Below are positions 22,588 through 33,588 of a DNA stretch of 64,000 bases, piece after piece. Both the position numbers and the translations under genes were made by a program. The stretch comes from Sorghum bicolor. Its lineage: Eukaryota; Streptophyta; Magnoliopsida; Poales; Poaceae. The notes below the pieces were generated by a model that saw only the letters and a program-made list of their open reading frames with translations, was not told where the DNA came from and did no database searches. Each line of letters begins with the position of its first letter. Position 1 is the first letter of the stretch. Where the stretch lies: contig NC_012871.2 in the NCBI RefSeq assembly GCF_000003195.3, forward strand, positions 43,814,434-43,878,433, in the 5' to 3' direction.

Positions 22588-23996
22588 TGAAAGCCCTAGT
22601 TTGGTTTTGGATAATTGATGAAACCCTAGTACTAACCTCTATGCTAAGTGTGTGTAGACTTAATGAGGTTGGTACATGCCAAGTGATGGAGCAAATGATG
22701 ATCATGATGACGATGGTGACGACCACAAGATGATCAAATGCTCAACTTGGAAAAGAAGAAAAACAAAAACAAAACTCTATGGAGATCAAGGCAAAGATAT
22801 TGCTTAGGGTTTTGGTTTTGGTGATCAAGACACCATATAGGGTGTGATCACATTTAGGATAGATAGCCATACTATAAAGAGGGGAATTCTTTGGCTAAGT
22901 GGTTATCAAGTGCCACTAGGTGTTATTGTTCATGTGCATTTATTTAGAACCTAGTGAGCTAACTTAACTCCTTCGGAGAAAATGATTGTCAAAATGCTAA
23001 CACACGTGCACAATTTGGCACACTTTGAGAAAGAGGTGGAGTTTGAACGGTACGGAGAGGATGGGTTCCTCTCTTTGAATTCGGCGCTTTTGAGAAATGA
23101 AGTGCATATTTTCTATTGCGCCGGTGGAAAATTTGGAGAAGTCGAGGGAGTGTTTCTCGCCACCAGACGCTGGCCACTAAGGCACCGGATGCTGAGTCTG
23201 TGCGTCCGGTGTAGTCAGTGCCAGGCTTGGTTAGGGTTAGGCACCGGACGCCAGGTACCGGATGCAAGCTTGTCCCTGTTTGAGCGTCCGGTGTGCGGTC
23301 CGTTTGCGAACCTCCCTGCGTTTAAGACCGGTGAGCACCGGACGGTCCGGTGCTCAGCGTCCGGTGACCGTGCGCGTTTGCAGACCTCTCTGTGTTTAAG
23401 ACCGGTGTGCACCGGACGCGTCTGGTGGCAACTTGCTCAGCGTCCCGTGCTCTGCAGGTTACCGTTAGACTCGGACACATGGCTGACTTCGGAGCACCGG
23501 ACACAGGTGTTGAGTGTCTGTGCCCCTTTAAGAGCGTCCGGTGACCCCGTGTTAAGCCCAGTGAAAGAGCCAACGGCTCTATTTGTCTGAGGGGTTTATA
23601 AATAGTTGTTGGCCGGCTTGGGGCTCACACTCTTGGCATTCTTGACTACTAGATATCCTTGTGAGCCTAAGCAAACACCTCCCACTCATCTCCTTCATAG
23701 ATTATTCATCTTTGTGAGATTGGGAGTGTTTCCAAGTGCATTTGCTTGAGTGATTGCATCTAGTGGCACTTGGGGATCGTTCTAGCTGCGGTTTTCTTGT
23801 TACTCTTGGTGGTTGCCACCACCTAGATGGCTTGGATCAGCGGAGGAGCATTGGCACGAGTTGGTGATTGTTCGTGGCCATCTCCCGGTGATTGTGAGGG
23901 GTTTGTGCCTACCTCGGTGGAGAGCCAAAGGCAACATTAGTGGATTGCTCGTGTCATTGAGCTAACTCACTTGTGGGTAGGTTCTTGTGGTGTCCT
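22588..23996 (+). repeat. Truncated LTR of an unassigned family (TGAAAGCCC... type)
   Basis: It begins TGAAAGCCCTAGTTTGG, a defined LTR-like start directly after E4 sequence (CCCAC at 22583-22587 as candidate TSD). It has TTATAAATA near 23596 and downstream leader-like sequence, and is cut at 23996 by the E5 LTR. The middle (23160-23560) holds many copies of CACCGGACG/CGTCCGGTG. An open frame at 22982-23590 lies within it and is repeat-driven. It may be Ty1/copia (SIRE/Maximus-like), but no coding part is present to show this. Confidence 0.6.
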
Positions 23997-24707
23997 TGTT
24001 GACACCGTTTTTGGACACGTACCCAGGATCGGTAGATTGTAGATCGGCAAGATAGGGCAACTGGTATGCAGGAGAGTTGCCGATGAGGGTGGTTGCCGAT
24101 GAGGAGGCAGCCGGATGTAGCTAAGTCCATGGATGGTGATGTGTTTATGCCGATGGCCAACATTAACCTTTGCTGATGGCTACGATGGAGGATCTGCCGA
24201 TGACGCGGAAGGAAGACTTGAAGGTTGTCGATTGGTCTATGGTGGCGTCCCAGTTTGTCACGGGAGGATAGTTTTATGTTTTCCTTAGTTGTTTAAATTG
24301 TTTTGTATACAGATTCTGTGTAATTTGGAATTTGAGTTCCAGTCGTGTCTGGTTGTAGCTCCTTGAGCAAGGTATAAATGTAGACCCTAGGGCCTTGTAA
24401 TCGATACATCTATCAATCAATCAAATACAAGTTTTTACTCATATTCCAGCATCTCCTTTTTCGACGACTTCGTCATATTTTCCTTTTTCATTACGAGTTC
24501 TTAGGAGTACGTCAACTTAAGCTCGGCATATTCTCAAGTTCCGTGTGAATACCTCTTGGCCGTGGCATCTGGGCGCATCGCTGTTGTCGGGACCAAAGTA
24601 TTCGAGTTATCACCTTTGCCGATAGTAAGGTCAAATCGGCTGGCACGCCTTAACGTTTAAATTGGGTATTAGCCCTTTGTATTTGCAGATCAGCTTTTGC
24701 ATCAACA
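23997..24707 (+). repeat. E5 5' LTR, 711 bp
   Basis: It starts TGTTGACACCG and ends GCATCAACA (inverted ends TGTTGA/TCAACA). TATAAAT at 24373-24379 is the likely promoter. The primer-binding site follows after five bases. Confidence 0.8.
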
Positions 24708-24712
24708 TCTTT

Positions 24713-24731
24713 TGGCACACCCAGTGGGACC
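24713..24731 (+). other. E5 primer-binding site
   Basis: TGGCACACCCAGTGGGACC follows the LTR end after TCTTT, a form commonly seen in grass Gypsy elements of this type. The tRNA was not assigned. Confidence 0.65.
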
Positions 24732-24751
24732 AAGTCAAGATCAAGATTAAC

Positions 24752-27326
24752 ATGTCGACTACCAAATTCGACTTGGAGAACGTCATCCCCGTGACAGAAG
24801 CTAGCCTCAAAGATGAGCAGAAGCAAGCTATTGCGAATGCTATGGAGTATTACAAGCAACAATGCCTCAAGGCCTTCAGCATAAACAGGAGTGGTGAAGT
24901 GATCCAGAAAGAAGCACTGCCGGCACCTCGGCAGGTTACCTTTGATGCCAATCCTGGTAAACTCCAAGACATGGTCGATAATGCTATCAACCGTGCCTTG
25001 ATCAACCAAGCTGGTGTGCTGTCCAATACGGTTTTCAATGCCATGGCCAGAACTTTCAAAGAAGGACAATTGCCACTGAATTATGTGGGCCCTGTCTATC
25101 ATCAGCCAGGAGCGCCAGTGGTTACGGCTCCATCGGCTGCTACGGCCGCCGCAGGCACAGAAACCACTACTCCTCCAAGCACGCTAGGAGTCTCTAATGC
25201 GCAATCCACGCCGATGCCATCCAATCCATCGACATCAGATGAGTCGATCAAGATTACTACAGATCTATTGGCATCAGCAATGTCGGGATCCGCTCCTCCC
25301 AGTTGGTGGGGTTTCGGTATGCCCCCGGAATACTTGTTGAAGACACCTGGCACATTTCAGGCGGCTGATATGAGAGGCAAGGCTCCTATGGCATCGGCAC
25401 CTCCAAATATGCCGATGAATCAGAGTCCCCAGTATACTACAACTACTACTGCAAGACCTTACACTGGGAATTCTCAAGCTCCAACATTCCAGATGCCTAA
25501 TGCATCGGCAGATTCAATGCCGATGCAACAAAGGTTTATGACTCAGCCAGGGTATGTCAATTCAATGATGATGCCCAATTACCAGTCATCGGCAGGACCT
25601 ATGCCGATGAATGCTAATAGCAGATGGCATGGGCAGCAAGTCTTTCCGCAAATGCCCCAACAGAATCATCAGGCTCCAGGGTTTCAACAAGGCCAGATCT
25701 ACCCCGGGTTCCAGAATCATAGATTGCCCAACTAGCCAATGAATCTTGGGCAGCAGATCGGCGGACAGCAGATCGGCGGCAACAGTTTGGTGGTCGGCAG
25801 ATGGTTGGCCAAATGATTAACCCAATGTTCCATGCAGATCGTGCACCACACCGACACATGGAAGCTTACCAGCAGGTGCCAGATCCGCAACCGCCTCATC
25901 GGCAAGATGCTGATGCTTATTGGGCCGATAAGATTGCTGAAGTAATGAGAGACCAATTTGGGATAAAACCCAAAGTCAACACTTACTCTTATCGGACACC
26001 GTATCCTCCTGCATATGATTTAATTCCACTTCCAAATCAGTACAAAGTACCAGATTTTACTAAGTTTTCTGGGCAGGATGATACATCAACCATGGAGCAT
26101 GTCAACAGGTTCATCATCCAATGTGGAGAAGCTGCTAACAGGGACGAGCTGAGAGTTTGCTTGTTCTCGTCATCATTATCTGGATTGGCTTTCACTTTGT
26201 TTATATCATTACCTCCCAATTCAGTGATTACTTGGGCCGATCTAGAGAAACAATTCCACAAATACTTCTTTTCTGGAGTCCATGAGAAGAAGATCACCGA
26301 TTTGGTCAAATTGAAGCAACACAATGATGAATCGGTTGAAAGCTTTGTGCAGAGGATACGGGAGGTTAAGAACAAATGTTATAGTCTGGTTCTAGATGAT
26401 CGGCAGCTAGCCGATTTGGCTTTCTAGGGTTTGTTGCCACACATAAGGGACAAGTATGCGTCTCAGGAGTTTGAAAGCTTAAGTCATTTGGTGCAGAGAA
26501 TTTCTTATCAAGATATCAAACCTTTTGAGCCCAAGAGAGCATGGAATAAAAAGGTGTCATTCGTTGATGAGGCAGCAAGCTCGGATTCTGATGAGGAACC
26601 AGTCATCGGTTTAGCAGAGTGGGTGAAAAATAAGAAGCCGATGTCTTGTCCTTTTGGGCACAAGGAGCGAGAGAAGTTCGCGTTTGACATCACTAAGGCC
26701 GATAGGATATTTGACTTTCTGCTTCAGGAGGGTCAGATCAAATTGTCACCCAATCATGTAATCCCATCGGCTGAAGAATTAAAAAAGATGAAGTACTGCA
26801 AATGGCACAATGCAACTTCTCACAGCACGAATGAGTGCAAAGTTTTTAGACAACAGTTGCAATCGGCTACAGAATCTGGAAGGATCAAATTCGACAGCTC
26901 TAAAGCTCAGAAGCCGATGAAGATTGATCAACATCCTTTCCCATCAAACATGCTGGATGCTAAGGGAAAGGCCAAGGTCTTGACGTTGGAAGCAGCTGAA
27001 AGAAGTGCATCGGTGGATCCTCAGCATGGATCACTACTGCCGATGCGAAAGGAAAAGGCTTGATCCAGGAGGGAACTAACTCAGGAAGGCCTCCCCGATC
27101 CGGTATTGTCATAACTCACAGAAGGCCTCGGGAAACATGGCAGCAACGTGAGGATCGGTACCGGCGCCAGCAAGAAGATTATCATCGGGAAGAAGAAAGA
27201 CGCCGACAAGAATGGAATCGGCATAGGGATCACTGGAATTGTCCGTTCTTCATCCATTGCTGGGAGGAAAACGTCAAGCTTCCTACTGTCAGAGACTGCC
27301 TAGAATGTAATGGGTATGATCGGTAT
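24752..27326 (+). pseudogene. E5 gag, broken by stops and a frameshift
   Basis: It starts MSTTKFDLENVIPV (24752). A glutamine/methionine/proline-rich region (to about 25735) precedes the gag core YKVPDFTKFSGQDDTSTM, FIIQCGEA and LEKQFHKYFFSG (about 26040-26290), KNKCYSLVLDDRQLADLAF, and then a zinc-finger-like region CPFFIHCWEENVKLPTVRDC (about 27241-27305). Lesions seen: TAG at 25733-25735, a frame change near 25785, TAG at 26425-26427, and a frame change near 27050. The gene is split by the E6 insertion at 27326 and resumes at 36653. Confidence 0.85.
27322..27326. repeat. Target-site duplication of E6, left (GGTAT)
   Basis: GGTAT precedes the E6 LTR and recurs at 36648-36652. Confidence 0.95.
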
Positions 27327-28842
27327 TGTTGACGGTCCTTATGTACTAAAATTAATAATCAAATAAACATGAAAAAGGATCAATATGAAACAAACATCTA
27401 GAATTAGGGTTTTATCTGACAGAATTCCACGAGTTTTGGTGTTTATCTATTTCTGTAGGGGTTTATTAGAAAATAGGGAGAGAAGGCCCACATGTCATGT
27501 TTACAACGAGATAATTACGTGCCGCGCAATTTTCCTTGATCTGGAAGGATCCAGAAGCCACGGGAACGAACGAGAGGGGATTCGGGCTCGGGGGCTGGGC
27601 GGCCGCCCACCCCCCTTGGGCGCCCGCCCAGGTGGAGAGTCCAATCAGGACTCTGCTTCGGGACAATCCTCCACCGACCTAAAGGATCAATCTAAACCAT
27701 ACAATCTATGTCGGTTTGATCCAATGGCTCACGTTCACTTGAGGGGACTATAAAACCAGACCCCCTGGCCCCTGGAGGAGAGAGGAGAAATCATTATTCA
27801 GAGGTAGCCATCAGAGTTAGGGTTTAGAGCTTCTCTCCCACAGAGAATTAGAATTAGCTACTCCCTAATCCTTCAAGTTTAGAGGTTTGATTAGATAGCA
27901 ATTAGAGAAGTGGAGCACTACGCTCTGGATTCGGATCTTCGGTAATAAAGATTGGTATTATTCATATCTTTCTCTAATTCTATTGTTCTAATTGCATTAT
28001 GTCTCTAATTATTATGTTCTTAGTTTGCTCTTGTTCTATATTTGATATAGTTCTAATTGATAATGAGTTTATGTATAAGTTTGCAAAGCGCTTAGCTCTT
28101 GACGCGAGGGAGTTAGGTGATAGATCACATGTGAGCGTGGTGCTTAGATGTTATTTATCTGCAAATGTATCCTATTGGCCGAGTCGTGTGGTAGTTCACG
28201 ATAGTGACAGCTTCGTTGATTCTTATATAGTCCACCCTCCGTTGATAGGACAGGCAGAACCGGTATTGTGGAGTAAGTCATGCGATGTTCTGATTTACTT
28301 TATCAATGTTCCTTATACATGAATGAAGAGTCTTTTATGCTATATATGATCTTGTAGATAACTAGAGTAGATTATGACTTAGTAGTTAGTAGATAACTTA
28401 GATTCCATTCTCTAGCTAATCCGACATCACCTACATATATGAGGAGTAGTCTATTTTCTAATCGCTGTGCTCTTTATCCCATGAACTTATACTTTATTAT
28501 CATTATCTTTATGGTTTACCCCCTGCTAAAGTAAGTGACTGTGTGACGAGTTTCTCATTAGTAATCATGTTCTTGCAAGTTTATCTCTAGTCTATGCCTT
28601 GATAGATTTTGCCCCTTTGATTTAATTCCATCTTCTTGAGATCCCTAGAGCAAAATTATAAATAACGATACCTGGAATACTTATCCTGGTGAAATGCTAC
28701 AATGAGGTGTTTTATCTGTGCGCTTGCGGATAGAATAGATTATTTTCTAGAGAGCCTTTACATTTATAAATACCTTTGTACACTCTGGCTTCATGCTAGG
28801 GATGACAACCTAGTATCTAAGTGGTGTTAGCTAGTGTCAACA
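27327..28842 (+). repeat. E6 5' LTR, 1,516 bp
   Basis: It starts TGTTGACGGTCC and ends GTGTCAACA. TATAAAA at 27749-27755 follows a GC-rich inverted repeat (CTGGGCGG...CCGCCCAG, about 27596-27632). The small ORFs inside it (such as 27999-28322) recur in the 3' LTR simply because the LTRs are copies. Confidence 0.95.
27749..27755 (+). promoter_or_regulatory. Putative TATA box of the E6 LTR
   Basis: TATAAAA in GGGGACTATAAAACCAGAC. The same box is at 35554-35560 in the 3' LTR and, reversed, in the Athila-like fragment near 55720. Confidence 0.6.
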
Positions 28843-28850
28843 AGCATTTC

Positions 28851-28868
28851 TGACGCCGTTGCCGGGGA
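28851..28868 (+). other. E6 primer-binding site (Asp tRNA type)
   Basis: TGACGCCGTTGCCGGGGA, eight bases after the LTR, is one base from the TGGCGCCGTTGCCGGGGA typical of Athila elements and complementary to Asp tRNA. Confidence 0.75.
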
Positions 28869-29205
28869 GTTACGGAGACATGTTAGAATTATATGAATTA
28901 TATGAGTCTCAAGAATAAGCCGTAAAAGGGGAACAAAGGAGTAATATTGAGGAAAGCCAGAAAATCAATCAAGGTTATTCATATAAAATTTTAGACTAGA
29001 CTATAGAGAAATAATTGCATAAAACAGCTACTAAGTGAGAAATCATAACAAGGCACCGCTGCTTTGGCAGGTTCACCCTGTTGTTTTTCTATGTTTATAT
29101 TTTTATACAGGGTATAACAGGATTGACTTTGGGTACATTCAACTCTTCATCATCAGAACCAAAGCAATCAAGAGAAGAAGAAGCTAGTTACCAATTGCTG
29201 AAGCT
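28869..29205 (+). other. E6 leader between primer-binding site and gag
   Basis: 337 bp, AT-rich, without a convincing ORF of its own. Packaging signals would be expected here, but I cannot identify one. Confidence 0.5.
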
Positions 29206-31161
29206 ATGGCACAAAAGACCTTGCAAGAATTCTCTGCTCCAAGTCTTGAGAACATTCCAACTGGTCCAAGATTTGCAGTAGAAGAAGGAATACCTGAGTT
29301 TGAGCTCAAGTCAAGCCTCATCAATTTGGTACAAGCTACACAATTCAGTGGAAAGGCACATGAAGATGCCAGTGCACACTTGCAGAATTTCTTAGAGATT
29401 GGAAGCACAATCCACATCAACGGAGTTGACAAAGACGTCATACTGCTTCGCCTTTTTCCATTCTCATTAGAAGGAAAAGCGAGGAAGTGGTTCTACACTC
29501 ATCAAGATAACATCAACAACTGGACGAACTTGTCAGATGCCTTTCTATCAAAGTTTTTCCCTATAGGCAAAACAACTGCCTTAAGAGGAAATATTGTCAG
29601 TTTCCAACAGCAGAAGACAGAAGCCATTTCAGAAGCATGGGAGTGTTTTCAAGGATACATATCATATTGTCCTCACCATGGAATGGCCACATGGTTACTT
29701 ATGCAGACCTTCTACCATGGATTAACCCAGAAGGCTCGTGAGTGCCTAGATGCATCTGCTAAAGGATCATTCTTGGAGCTTACAACTGGAAAAGCAGAGA
29801 TACTTTTGGATAAGATAGCAGAAAACCAAAGCTGGTTCCAAGATAAAGCTCAACATTGTCATCAAACTGAAGAAATACCAGAAGAAATAAATGCATTATC
29901 AACTAAGATGGAAAATTTGCTCCATTGGATTGACCAGAGGGCCAAGTTCAAAGAAGATCAAAGGGCCATTGAGACAGCATACAAATATCAACCAACTTCG
30001 AGTCAACCCAATAGCAAAGGTATGAATTCAGGTAATACTGTCAAGCAACTTTCATTAAAAGAGATAATTGCTCAACAAACCAAAATTAATGATGAAATTA
30101 AACAAAGGCTAGATACAAATGAATCATCTCTAAAAGATATACACAATAAAATGGATTTTCTACTAACTGCCTTTGATGAGCAAAACACTCTTAATAAAAG
30201 GGTAGAGCTTAAATTAATAAAGTTAGCTGCTGCACTGCCTGTTGCTACTAACATTGAGCAGGTAAAGAATATAACTACTAGAGGAGGTAAAGCTACCAGA
30301 GATCCACCATACCCAAAAGAGAAACAAAGAACATCAGCACCAGTGCAACCAGCAGTAATAGAAGAAGAAAGCCCAGTTGAAGCAGAAGATCTGCTCCAAC
30401 CACCAAGAACTGGAGAAATGAGGAAAGATTTTTACGACACCAACTATTTGCCATTTCCCAGAAGAAACAGAGGACTGCAGTCGGATGAGCAGTTTGGTAA
30501 GTTTGTAGAGGTCATTCAGAAATTATATGTCAACATACCTCTGCTCGATGCCATACAGGTACCTACATATGCAAAGTACATCAGAGATATTCTTAACAAG
30601 AAGAGACCACTGCCCACCACTGAGGTTATCAAGCTGACGGAAGAATGTAGTGCGGCCATCCTCAATAAGCCACCAAAGAAGAAGGAAGATCCCGGATGTC
30701 CCACTATAGACTGCTCGATCGGAAACCAACACTTCAACAATGCACTTTGTGATCTCGGAGCAAGTGTCAGTGTGATGCCAGTATCAGTCTACAAAAAGCT
30801 TGAGCATGCGACCTTAGAACCAACATCAATGTGCCTACAACTAGCGGATCAATCGGTTCGACACCCGTTGGGCATCGCCGAGAACATTCCAGTCAAGATC
30901 AGAGATTTCCTGGTGCCAGTAGACTTCGTAGTACTGGACATGAGTCCTGACTCAAAAGTGTCCATCATCCTTGGAAGGCCATTTCTGAGCACTGCCAATG
31001 CCCACATTGATGTCGGGAAGGGAGAAATCAAGTTCAACATAAACGGTCAAGAAGAACACTTCACATTCAAACCCAGACCAGAGAGAGACTCTACAGTGAA
31101 GGAAGTTCATGAAGAACCACTGGAGACACCATCTCCAGAGGAAGGTAACTCAGAAGATTAA
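29206..31161 (+). CDS. E6 gag-protease, 651 aa, open
   Basis: The start MAQKTLQEFSAP is followed by an Athila-type gag: FELKSSLINLVQATQFSGK (residues about 30-50), LFPFSLEGKARKWFY and LSDAFLSKFFP. A helical/coiled segment around KEIIAQQTKINDEIKQRL follows (residues about 285-345). The C-terminal third holds an aspartic protease with CDLGASVSVMP (about 30750-30780) and ILGRPFLSTANA. The frame ends after an acidic tail at the stop codon 31159-31161. In complete Athila elements RT would continue here; it does not. The protein should form particles and self-process. With no polymerase present it would have to act with enzymes from another element. Confidence 0.9.
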   Translation: MAQKTLQEFSAPSLENIPTGPRFAVEEGIPEFELKSSLINLVQATQFSGKAHEDASAHLQNFLEIGSTIHINGVDKDVILLRLFPFSLEGKARKWFYTHQDNINNWTNLSDAFLSKFFPIGKTTALRGNIVSFQQQKTEAISEAWECFQGYISYCPHHGMATWLLMQTFYHGLTQKARECLDASAKGSFLELTTGKAEILLDKIAENQSWFQDKAQHCHQTEEIPEEINALSTKMENLLHWIDQRAKFKEDQRAIETAYKYQPTSSQPNSKGMNSGNTVKQLSLKEIIAQQTKINDEIKQRLDTNESSLKDIHNKMDFLLTAFDEQNTLNKRVELKLIKLAAALPVATNIEQVKNITTRGGKATRDPPYPKEKQRTSAPVQPAVIEEESPVEAEDLLQPPRTGEMRKDFYDTNYLPFPRRNRGLQSDEQFGKFVEVIQKLYVNIPLLDAIQVPTYAKYIRDILNKKRPLPTTEVIKLTEECSAAILNKPPKKKEDPGCPTIDCSIGNQHFNNALCDLGASVSVMPVSVYKKLEHATLEPTSMCLQLADQSVRHPLGIAENIPVKIRDFLVPVDFVVLDMSPDSKVSIILGRPFLSTANAHIDVGKGEIKFNINGQEEHFTFKPRPERDSTVKEVHEEPLETPSPEEGNSED

Positions 31162-32031
31162 AAGATTTGGAGGTCCAGCTTGGGGGACCTAAAAATCCCA
31201 AACCCTCACCGGGAGGTAAATCGGTATTTATCCGCATTATCAATTTTCTCATTCTTGCATTAGTCATAGCATTATTATAATAATCAAAAAGCCCCATATA
31301 AATAATATTTGTGGTGTGTAACAACCCATATTTATTATTGTGGAGGCACAAAAATATTTTCCATTATCATTTTCATTAAGTTTCGATTCTCATAGATTTT
31401 CCTGCATTATATTTAATCATATTAATCTTCTAGAAGCATGACCCACACTCTTTGGGTCCCACATGTCATACACTTCACCTCACATACATCCCATCACATA
31501 ATTTCATCCACCAATATATTTCCACTCACCTGACATCTTTCCACCGTCCAACCACCACCAACACAACATTATTTTGCGTGAGATCAAAGCAAGGAAGTAA
31601 GTGGAGGAAGCACACCCAGGATGGACACCAGGGGTGGGCGCCCACCCACCTACCTTGGGCGCCCGCCCTGTCCCCTGCTCAGCCTATAAAAGGCCACCTC
31701 CAGCTTTCATTCTCTTCACACAAACACTTCAGAAAACCACACAAATCTCAGTCTCCCGAGAAGGAGCTTTTGTAGTGAAGAGAAGAGAGTAGAGAGAAAG
31801 AGGAGAGTGGACGAGAAAGTTGGAGTTCTTTTGAGAGAGTGTTTATCACCTAGCAAGTAGTGATCCCGCTGTCTAAGCGGAAGTAAAAGTTGTTTAGGGG
31901 GAGGCTCTACCAAAATAGAAACTTGTCTTGAACGATTAACCCCTGGACTACTGACACTCCGGACAGCTGACCACTAACATTTTATCTCACATTTTCCACC
32001 AGTTGTGTTTTTGCCAACTTTTGTTTGCAGG
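31162..32031 (+). other. E6 inter-ORF region with internal promoter and probable 5' intron
   Basis: Directly after gag comes AGCTTGGGGGA (31177-31187), the same box as the element's PPT. Around 31620-31690 a GC-rich stretch (TTGGGCGCCCGCCC) precedes CCTATAAAAGG, mirroring the LTR promoter. The region ends in a pyrimidine-rich stretch and TTTGCAG at 32030, one base before the ATG, a good 3' splice site. A GTAAAAG near 31883 could be the donor. No RT-like sequence is present. Confidence 0.6.
31685..31691 (+). promoter_or_regulatory. Putative internal TATA box upstream of the E6 second ORF
   Basis: TATAAAA in CAGCCTATAAAAGGCCACC, about 345 bp before the ATG at 32032, with the same GC-rich block upstream as in the LTR. 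Confidence 0.5.
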
Positions 32032-33588
32032 ATGTTTAAGAAGGTGAAGAATGCAGGGAAGGCACTCAAGAACATTGGTACAAGGAGTTCATCCCGACAC
32101 TCCTCACAACCATCAGAGATGAGCGTCGACCCGACACCCACACAAGCTCCATCATCTTCATCAGACCAGCAAGTCAAGGTCCTTCTCAAGATAGGAGACC
32201 TAGGACTGAAGACCCGAAGAGATAAGGAAGTCTATCAGCAACTGAAGAACAAAGATTTCATTCACACCCCTACTATCGATCCAATCCTACTACGAGAAAC
32301 AGGTATGGACACTGAATTTGACTTAATTTTTCAAATGATGGGTTGGACAAATTTTTGGAATATAACTGAGCTGGGTTCTCGTCTTCTCACCCTCGAATTT
32401 CTTTGTACTTTACAATACTATGAGGGGGGAATTGTTTTTCGGATGTTTAAACAGGAAATTATGCTGTCTTGGAGAGAGCTGAGCGACCATCTTGGTTTCT
32501 CTTCAAGATGCATCCTAAACATCGACTCCGATTTACCCAATTTTGAGAGACACCAGTTTTGGAGAGAAATATCTAGAGATAATTTTTACAGTCAAGCCCG
32601 AACCAGTGACATGGAACACCCCACTCTTAGGATGTTTCACAAATGGCTTGGGTACAATCTTTTCTATCGTGACGATATTAGGAAAGTAAGAGTAGGAGAT
32701 TTACAACTTTTATATGCTGCTATTAGTAAAGTACCTACTTCACCTGTTACACTATTAGTTTCACATTGGCTTAGTATACCTAGTCTGCAGGGACCAGTAG
32801 GATGTACTTCACTTATCACTCGTCTAGCCACTAATCTTCACTTACTAGAAAACTCATCATTGGACTTCATAGGAGAATTAAGGATTTATCATGGCTATGA
32901 CACATTTAGACAAGCTCGGATGTTAAAGAAAGAGGGGAATATAATGTATATGCTATATGATGATAAAGGCAAGATTCGGTTACCTAACCCGAACCTTGGC
33001 CTCTACTCTGTGCAAAACTTTTTGATTGAGATTGCAGCAACACCAGTGAACCAGAGAACTCCACAGCGAGTGGCATCTGAAAGGACAACCACTCACCGAG
33101 AACGCACTTGGTATGGAGCTAACCCTGGACCAGAAGAAGCAGCGCACCTGCATTATTGCGATTACAATCCACGAGTCCTTCGAGACCCATGGGCTCGATA
33201 TGCACAACAACAAGAGCCAACAGAGGAGACATGGCCGGAGAGCCAAGATCACCAGTGGACAAACCCGCCTTTTCATACGGGCAGGTACTCCACTGATCCA
33301 TATGGAGCTTCAGGATCCAGACCTCCACCCCAATTTGATGCAGGACGATACTCCGACGCCTCCTACGCCTTCACGAATGACTACTATCAAGAGGCCGGTG
33401 CTTTCTTCACTCGTACCGACAACACCCTCCTCAACATCCAGAACACGCAAGGAGAACATGGAAGACTCCTGGAAGAGCAACAAAAATGGAACCAGGACCA
33501 TGCCGCTACAGTAGAAGAGCTGAGACAAGATACAACAATATTGAACGACAACATCACAACCATGATGCGATTCTGGAACATCGGGTAA
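32032..33588 (+). CDS. E6 second ORF, Athila ORF1-family protein, 518 aa
   Basis: The ATG at 32032 lies one base after a 3' splice-site consensus; an open frame extends nine codons upstream, but no earlier ATG is needed. The N-terminus is basic (MFKKVKNAGKALKNIG). The central part carries the LTLEFLCTLQYY, IVFRMFKQEIMLSWRELSDHLGF pattern characteristic of the plant Athila ORF-1 family, often drawn in the position of an env-like gene. The C-terminus is rich in Pro, Tyr and Asp and ends in a short helical region (LLEEQQKWNQDHAATVEELRQ). I see no signal peptide or clear membrane segment, so an envelope role is not supported by the sequence. The function is unknown. Confidence 0.8.
   Translation: MFKKVKNAGKALKNIGTRSSSRHSSQPSEMSVDPTPTQAPSSSSDQQVKVLLKIGDLGLKTRRDKEVYQQLKNKDFIHTPTIDPILLRETGMDTEFDLIFQMMGWTNFWNITELGSRLLTLEFLCTLQYYEGGIVFRMFKQEIMLSWRELSDHLGFSSRCILNIDSDLPNFERHQFWREISRDNFYSQARTSDMEHPTLRMFHKWLGYNLFYRDDIRKVRVGDLQLLYAAISKVPTSPVTLLVSHWLSIPSLQGPVGCTSLITRLATNLHLLENSSLDFIGELRIYHGYDTFRQARMLKKEGNIMYMLYDDKGKIRLPNPNLGLYSVQNFLIEIAATPVNQRTPQRVASERTTTHRERTWYGANPGPEEAAHLHYCDYNPRVLRDPWARYAQQQEPTEETWPESQDHQWTNPPFHTGRYSTDPYGASGSRPPPQFDAGRYSDASYAFTNDYYQEAGAFFTRTDNTLLNIQNTQGEHGRLLEEQQKWNQDHAATVEELRQDTTILNDNITTMMRFWNIG

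Noticed and set aside
22982..23590. A 202-codon frame in the 22588 LTR
   Set aside because: It is driven by the repeated CACCGGACG motifs and lies across the U3 region; no domain or homologous pattern is visible.
27999..28322. A 107-codon frame that recurs almost unchanged at 35804-36127
   Set aside because: Both lie at the same place in the two E6 LTRs; the duplication is explained by the LTRs and the frame has no family signature.
32032..33588. Env-like gene in E6
   Set aside because: Position suggests env, but I see no signal peptide or clear membrane segment; it fits the Athila ORF1 family, so no envelope function is claimed.
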